DNA from: Paenibacillus xylanexedens
Lineage (GTDB): Bacteria; Bacillota; Bacilli; Paenibacillales; Paenibacillaceae
Assembly (NCBI RefSeq): GCF_017874615.1
Contig: NZ_JAGIKV010000029.1
Coordinates: 1-64,000, forward strand
Direction of reading: 5' to 3'
DNA length: 64,000 bases
Below, in pieces: positions 60,230 to 64,000 of the stretch (its first letter is position 1; every line of letters starts with the position of its first letter). Below the pieces are notes generated by a model, which was given only the letters and a program-made list of their open reading frames with translations, was not told where the DNA came from and did not search any database. A program made the translations under genes and the position numbers.

Positions 60230-60823
60230 ATGATTCCGGCAACGTTGGAACAATTGGAGCAAGTTCGCAAGGAATGCCGTACCATGGTTCGCAAAAGAGC
60301 TACCGCTTCTGCCGGTACAACACTCGTTCCGCTGCCCGGTACAGACGTACTGGCTGATGTGGGGATGCTGATGCAGCTGTTGCCTGCCATTAACAATAAA
60401 TTCGGATTATCACAAAAACAGCTGGACGGCATGGACCCCGAGACCAAATCCATGATCTATGGATTCGTCATGTCCATCGGAAGCAAAGTCATCGGTCGTA
60501 TGATCACCAAGGAATTGGTGGTACAGGTTCTGAAAAGAGTCGGCGTACGCGTAGCCACCAAATCCGTCGCCAAATTTGTCCCATTTGCAGGACAGGGATT
60601 GGCTGCTGCACTCAGCTTCACAGCCATGCGCTATGTAGGTAACAAACATGTGGATGACTGCTATGAAGTCGTCAAACGCATGATTGAGCAGCGCGAATTG
60701 ATTCCGGGTGAACCGGCTCCGTCTGCACTGGAGGAAGCTAATAGCGACGACGTGAAGGTAGAAGTGAAGTCAGTCTCTAGCAACGGCGCAGATGAACCTG
60801 CTAAGGAGTCTAAGGATCAGTAA
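60230..60823 (+). CDS. hypothetical protein, possible DUF697/YcjF-like domain
   Basis: A 197-residue protein. Residues ~5-40 are a charged helix, and ~25-160 have a Gly/Ala-rich, weakly hydrophobic pattern with PLPGTDVLADVGMLMQLLPAIN, FGLSQKQLDGM and SVAKFVPFAGQGLAAALSF, reminiscent of DUF697 or EcsC-like domains. The C-terminal 40 residues are acidic and disordered. The start is the ATG 8 bases after GGAGG. The function is unknown; peripheral membrane association is possible. Confidence 0.72.
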   Translation: MIPATLEQLEQVRKECRTMVRKRATASAGTTLVPLPGTDVLADVGMLMQLLPAINNKFGLSQKQLDGMDPETKSMIYGFVMSIGSKVIGRMITKELVVQVLKRVGVRVATKSVAKFVPFAGQGLAAALSFTAMRYVGNKHVDDCYEVVKRMIEQRELIPGEPAPSALEEANSDDVKVEVKSVSSNGADEPAKESKDQ

Positions 60824-60949
60824 AGTACGGAACACAGCCCAAACTGAAGCTTAAAAAGTATTTCATAACCAATCTGGATGTCCCAATCGGTGAGCTTATG
60901 CTCGTATGCTTGTATTTAGATTGGTGTACGATGAATTCAAAATATAAAT

Positions 60950-61001
60950 AAACGGGACAAAGCAGTGTAGTTACACCGCTTCGTCCCGTTTTTATTTTTG
61001 T
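60950..61001 (+). terminator. terminator of the DUF697-like gene
   Basis: AAACGGGAC..AAGC pairs with GCTT.GTCCCGTTT with inner TGTA/TACA, followed by TTTATTTTTG. Confidence 0.88.
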
Positions 61002-61045
61002 AGCATGGCATATGTAAGACAATCATGACTAAGGTTTACTAGAAT

Positions 61046-61243
61046 ATTTTAACGAACTCAGCACACTCTAACAGGCCCAATTCCACAATGCCGGCGTTCT
61101 AACGAATCGTAGACACTTTATTTCCTCATTCTGCAGTTTATTTTACCGCTTTGTGCTGCTTATCCGAGAAATAACATGTCTCAAGTTCGTTAGAATTGGG
61201 AGTGTTTGATAATCCTCCATATAAGGTGTCTACGATTCGTTAG
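61046..61243. repeat. family A palindromic intergenic element, copy A4
   Basis: Boxes TAACGAACT at 61050, TAACGAATC at 61100, AGTTCGTTA at 61184 and GATTCGTTA at 61234, with offsets 50, 134 and 184. Here boxes 2 and 4 extend to a perfect 17-bp inverted repeat (TAACGAATCGTAGACAC / GTGTCTACGATTCGTTA), while box 1 matches box 3. TTATTTC and GAAATAA lie inside. It fills part of the 651-base convergent gap 60824-61474; the part from 61244 to 61416 holds nothing I recognise. Confidence 0.82.
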
Positions 61244-61416
61244 CATGGACGAAACTTGAAGACTCCCCTTTCTGCACCTCACGCAAACAACTGAAAGGCT
61301 GACGGGCACCTTAACCCAGTTACCATGCCAACGTTCCATTACATCTTATAGATCCATCGTATCGAAACGAATCCAATCAGCTTCACATTGGAATCGACTC
61401 CTCTGGATACACGACA

Positions 61417-61454
61417 AATAGCCGGGAGCACCCATAAGAGTGCTCCCGGCTATT
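61417..61454 (-). terminator. terminator of the ABC exporter operon
   Basis: AATAGCCGGGAGCAC pairs perfectly over 15 bp with GTGCTCCCGGCTATT. It lies 20 bases past the exporter stop; the T tract is short. Confidence 0.75.
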
Positions 61455-61474
61455 CTTGTTAGTTACATCTGTAA

Positions 61475-63352
61475 TCAGATCGCCTGCGGTTGTTGCTCCG
61501 CAAATTGACTATTGTACAGATCGGCGTAGAAGCCCTGACTTGCCATCAATTCATCATGATTGCCCTGTTCAATCACGTTACCATGATCCATAACCAGGAT
61601 CAGATCGGCGCCACGAATGGTAGACAAACGGTGTGCAATGACAAAGCTCGTGCGATCCTTCATCAGATCATTCATTGCTTTCTGGATAAATACTTCAGTC
61701 CGTGTATCCACGCTACTCGTCGCTTCATCCAGAATGAGGATGGCTGGGTTCGCCAGGATCGCTCTTGCAATGGTCAGCAACTGTTTCTGCCCTTGAGAGA
61801 TGTTCGACGCCTCTTCATTCAGCACCGTATCGTAACCATCAGGCAGTGTACGGATAAAGTGATCTGCATGTGCCGCAACGGCTGCCTTGATTACATCCTC
61901 TTCCGTAGAACCTTCTCGACCATAGGCGATGTTGTCCCGAATCGTTCCGTTGAACAACCAGGTATCCTGAAGCACCATGCCGAACAGACTGCGCAGCTTA
62001 CCACGCTCCATGTCATTAATGTCGGCACCGTCAATCGTAATCCGACCATCCTGAATTTCGTAGAAACGCATTAACAGGTTGATCAGGGTAGTTTTACCGG
62101 CTCCCGTTGGTCCAACAATGGCTACCGTCTGTCCCGGTTTTACATCAATATTCATGTTATGAATGAGCAGTTCATTTTCTTTATATCCAAAATTAACACC
62201 TTGGAATGCAACCGCGCCTTTAGGCTGCTGTAATTGCACGGGTTGTTTGGACTCTGGAACTTCTTCCTCTTCATCCAACAACTCGAATACACGTTCCGCC
62301 GAAGCAATCGTCGATTGAATAATATTCGAGATATTTGCAATCTGGTTAATCGGTTGTGTAAATTGACGGGAATATTGTGTGAAGGCCAGAATATCCCCGA
62401 TGGAGATAGAACCACGTGTAACGAAGATCCCACCGACCACACAGATCAGTACATAACCCAAGTTACCCACAAAACTCATGAGCGGCATAATAATACCGGA
62501 GATAAACTGGGCTTTCCAGCCAGATTCATACAGTTCTTCATTGACCTTCTCGAATTGCTGTACGGATTGTTCTTCACGTCCAAATGCTTTGACGACCTTG
62601 TGTCCGGTATACATCTCTTCGACATGACCATTCAGTTCCCCAAGGGATTTCTGTTGACCCGCAAAGTGTTTTTGCGAACGAGATGCGACCAGCATGACAA
62701 CAACTACACTGAGTGGCAACGTCAAAATCGTGATCAAGGTCATCCATGGACTAATCGTCAGCATCATGATAATTACGCCGACAATCGTGACGATAGACGT
62801 AATGAACTGTGCCAAACTTTGTTGAAGTGTATTACTGATATTGTCCACGTCATTCGTGGCACGGCTAAGTGTCTCCCCAGTTGTGCGGGAATCAAAATAT
62901 TTCAAAGGAAGACGTCCAACCTTCGCACTGATCTGCTCACGCATGTCATACACAACACGCTGGGCCACACCGGCCATCAGGTATTGCTGAACATACATAA
63001 ATGCAGCACTGAACAGATAGAGTCCACCAAGCAGGTATAATACTTTCATCAATGCAGGAAAATCAATCCCGGCTCCCTGTACACCCTGGAGGATGGCAAT
63101 GGCGCCTTTACTGAGAATATCCGTTCCTTCTGCCATAACTTTTGGACTGATGATGCTGAATAAGGTACTCAAAATGGCTGCAACCAGCACGCCTAACAGA
63201 CGAGAACTATGGGGCTGAAGATAACGAATCAAGCGCCGCAGTGTGCCTTTGAAATCTTTTGCTTTCTCAGCGGGAGGTCGCATGCCCATTCCGGGACCTG
63301 GACCCGGCCCACCATGGGGACGAGGCGACTTACGTTCTGTACGTTCACTCAT
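61475..63352 (-). CDS. ABC exporter half-transporter, catalytic subunit
   Basis: A 625-residue half exporter: a Pro/Gly-rich N-terminal tail, six membrane helices (~35-330) and an ATPase domain with Walker A GPTGAGKTTL, signature NISQGQKQLLTIARA, Walker B ILILDEATSSVD and switch His in VIAHRLSTI. The Walker B Glu is present. The Gln in the signature (SQGQ instead of SGGQ) is common in one subunit of heterodimers such as YfiC. It overlaps its partner by four bases (ATGA), so the two are made together. The substrate may be drugs or lipids. Confidence 0.94.
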   Translation of the reverse strand: MSERTERKSPRPHGGPGPGPGMGMRPPAEKAKDFKGTLRRLIRYLQPHSSRLLGVLVAAILSTLFSIISPKVMAEGTDILSKGAIAILQGVQGAGIDFPALMKVLYLLGGLYLFSAAFMYVQQYLMAGVAQRVVYDMREQISAKVGRLPLKYFDSRTTGETLSRATNDVDNISNTLQQSLAQFITSIVTIVGVIIMMLTISPWMTLITILTLPLSVVVVMLVASRSQKHFAGQQKSLGELNGHVEEMYTGHKVVKAFGREEQSVQQFEKVNEELYESGWKAQFISGIIMPLMSFVGNLGYVLICVVGGIFVTRGSISIGDILAFTQYSRQFTQPINQIANISNIIQSTIASAERVFELLDEEEEVPESKQPVQLQQPKGAVAFQGVNFGYKENELLIHNMNIDVKPGQTVAIVGPTGAGKTTLINLLMRFYEIQDGRITIDGADINDMERGKLRSLFGMVLQDTWLFNGTIRDNIAYGREGSTEEDVIKAAVAAHADHFIRTLPDGYDTVLNEEASNISQGQKQLLTIARAILANPAILILDEATSSVDTRTEVFIQKAMNDLMKDRTSFVIAHRLSTIRGADLILVMDHGNVIEQGNHDELMASQGFYADLYNSQFAEQQPQAI

Positions 63353-64000
63353 GCGATCTCCTCCTCTGTCAGCTGGGAGGATACAATCTCGCGATACACT
63401 TCATTGTGCTCCAGCAGCTCTTTATGTGTTCCTGAACCGACAATTCGGCCCTCATCCATAACCAGAATGCGATCGGCATCCATTACTGTACTTACGCGTT
63501 GCGCAACAATCAGCACAGCCGCTTCTGTCGTTTCCGACTTCAGTGCAGCACGAAGTTTAGCATCCGTTTTGAAATCGAGAGCAGAGAAACTGTCATCAAA
63601 GATATAAACTTCCGGACGGCGAACAAGTGCGCGAGCGATGGACAGACGTTGCTTTTGTCCACCAGATACGTTGTTACCACCTTGCGCGATAAGGCTGTCA
63701 TATCCCTCTTTCATCTCGGTAATGAAGTTCTCCGCCTGAGCTGTACGGGCCGCATGAACAACTTCATCCATTGTGGCATCGTCTTTCCCGTGACGAATAT
63801 TCTCCGTAATCGTACCCGTGAAGAGGACTGCCTTTTGTGGTACAAAGCCAATTTTGGCACGCAGATCTTCCTGCCGAATTTCACGCACATCCGTACCATT
63901 TACCCGAACACTACCTTCGGTCACATCATAAAATCGTGGAATAAGACTGAGCAATGTCGATTTCCCAGAACCCGTACCGCCAATGATGGCTGTTGTCTCA
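63349..64000 (-). CDS. ABC exporter half-transporter, partner subunit (partial)
   Basis: The C-terminal ~217 residues of a second half exporter; the gene continues beyond the window end, where Walker A (GGTGSGKSTL) is just visible. The signature NVSGGQKQRLSIARA is standard, but Walker B reads VYIFDDSFSALD, with Asp in place of the catalytic Glu, and the switch region is VAQRVST, with Gln instead of His. This marks the degenerate site of a heterodimeric exporter with one active ATP site. Confidence 0.93.
   Translation of the reverse strand, partial: ETTAIIGGTGSGKSTLLSLIPRFYDVTEGSVRVNGTDVREIRQEDLRAKIGFVPQKAVLFTGTITENIRHGKDDATMDEVVHAARTAQAENFITEMKEGYDSLIAQGGNNVSGGQKQRLSIARALVRRPEVYIFDDSFSALDFKTDAKLRAALKSETTEAAVLIVAQRVSTVMDADRILVMDEGRIVGSGTHKELLEHNEVYREIVSSQLTEEEIA

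Noticed and set aside
62234..63040. Plus-strand 268-codon frame opposite the ABC exporter
   Set aside because: A shadow of a gene with complete ABC motifs; no ribosome site.

Overview
The gene content, about 47-50% GC by eye, frequent TTG/GTG starts and strong AGGAGG-type ribosome binding sites point to a spore-former-type Firmicute, most likely Paenibacillus. This is inferred from gene families and style, not from a marker gene. There is no rRNA, tRNA, CRISPR array, IS element or prophage in view; it is an ordinary chromosomal stretch rich in stress, transport and signalling genes.

Layout. 0-8 kb: pirin, DoxX, a BlaI/M56 regulator-protease pair, catalase, an atypical OmpR-type regulator overlapping a PerR-like gene, and a diguanylate cyclase. 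8-22.5 kb: aldo/keto reductase, a hybrid histidine kinase with damaged ATP-binding motifs, anaerobic ribonucleotide reductase nrdDG behind an Fnr-type box and two NrdR-type boxes, a soluble chemoreceptor, a GH3 glycosidase with a CBM6-like tail, a FAD-Rieske oxidoreductase, a PadR/DUF1700/DUF4097 operon and an SDR. 22.5-34.5 kb: XRE-cupin regulator, VOC protein, esterase plus DODA-type dioxygenase, SMI1/KNR4 protein, CDF transporter, potABCD and an MFS transporter. 34.5-40 kb: Nudix, nitric oxide synthase, Dps, cupin, HAD and two AT-rich genes for exported proteins. 40-48 kb: a purine-linked block read leftwards (solute-binding protein, nucleoside hydrolase, two permeases, ATPase, adenine deaminase). 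48-64 kb: YIP1-like and DUF3105 membrane proteins, a chemoreceptor, a second nucleoside hydrolase, MMPL/TetR, a MORN protein, GNAT, lipid kinase and a heterodimeric ABC exporter cut by the window end.

Regulation seen in the sequence. Catalase, the PerR-like gene and dps share a TTAGAYTnnnTCTAA-like box, giving a local PerR regulon. The blaI promoter and the DUF3105 promoter share a 17-bp CACTAC-N5-GTAGTG operator, linking loci 46 kb apart.

The least expected content is two families of intergenic palindromic elements. Family A (four copies, 196-200 bp) has four 9-bp TAACGAAYY-type boxes in an outward-symmetric order with constant spacing (50, 84 and 50-51 bp) while the spacers have diverged. 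All four copies lie in tail-to-tail gene junctions. Family R (five full copies and one truncated) is a ~130-196-bp nested hairpin whose stems show compensatory changes; three copies punctuate the purine block before and between its cistrons. I recognise neither family; both are candidates for undescribed structured elements.
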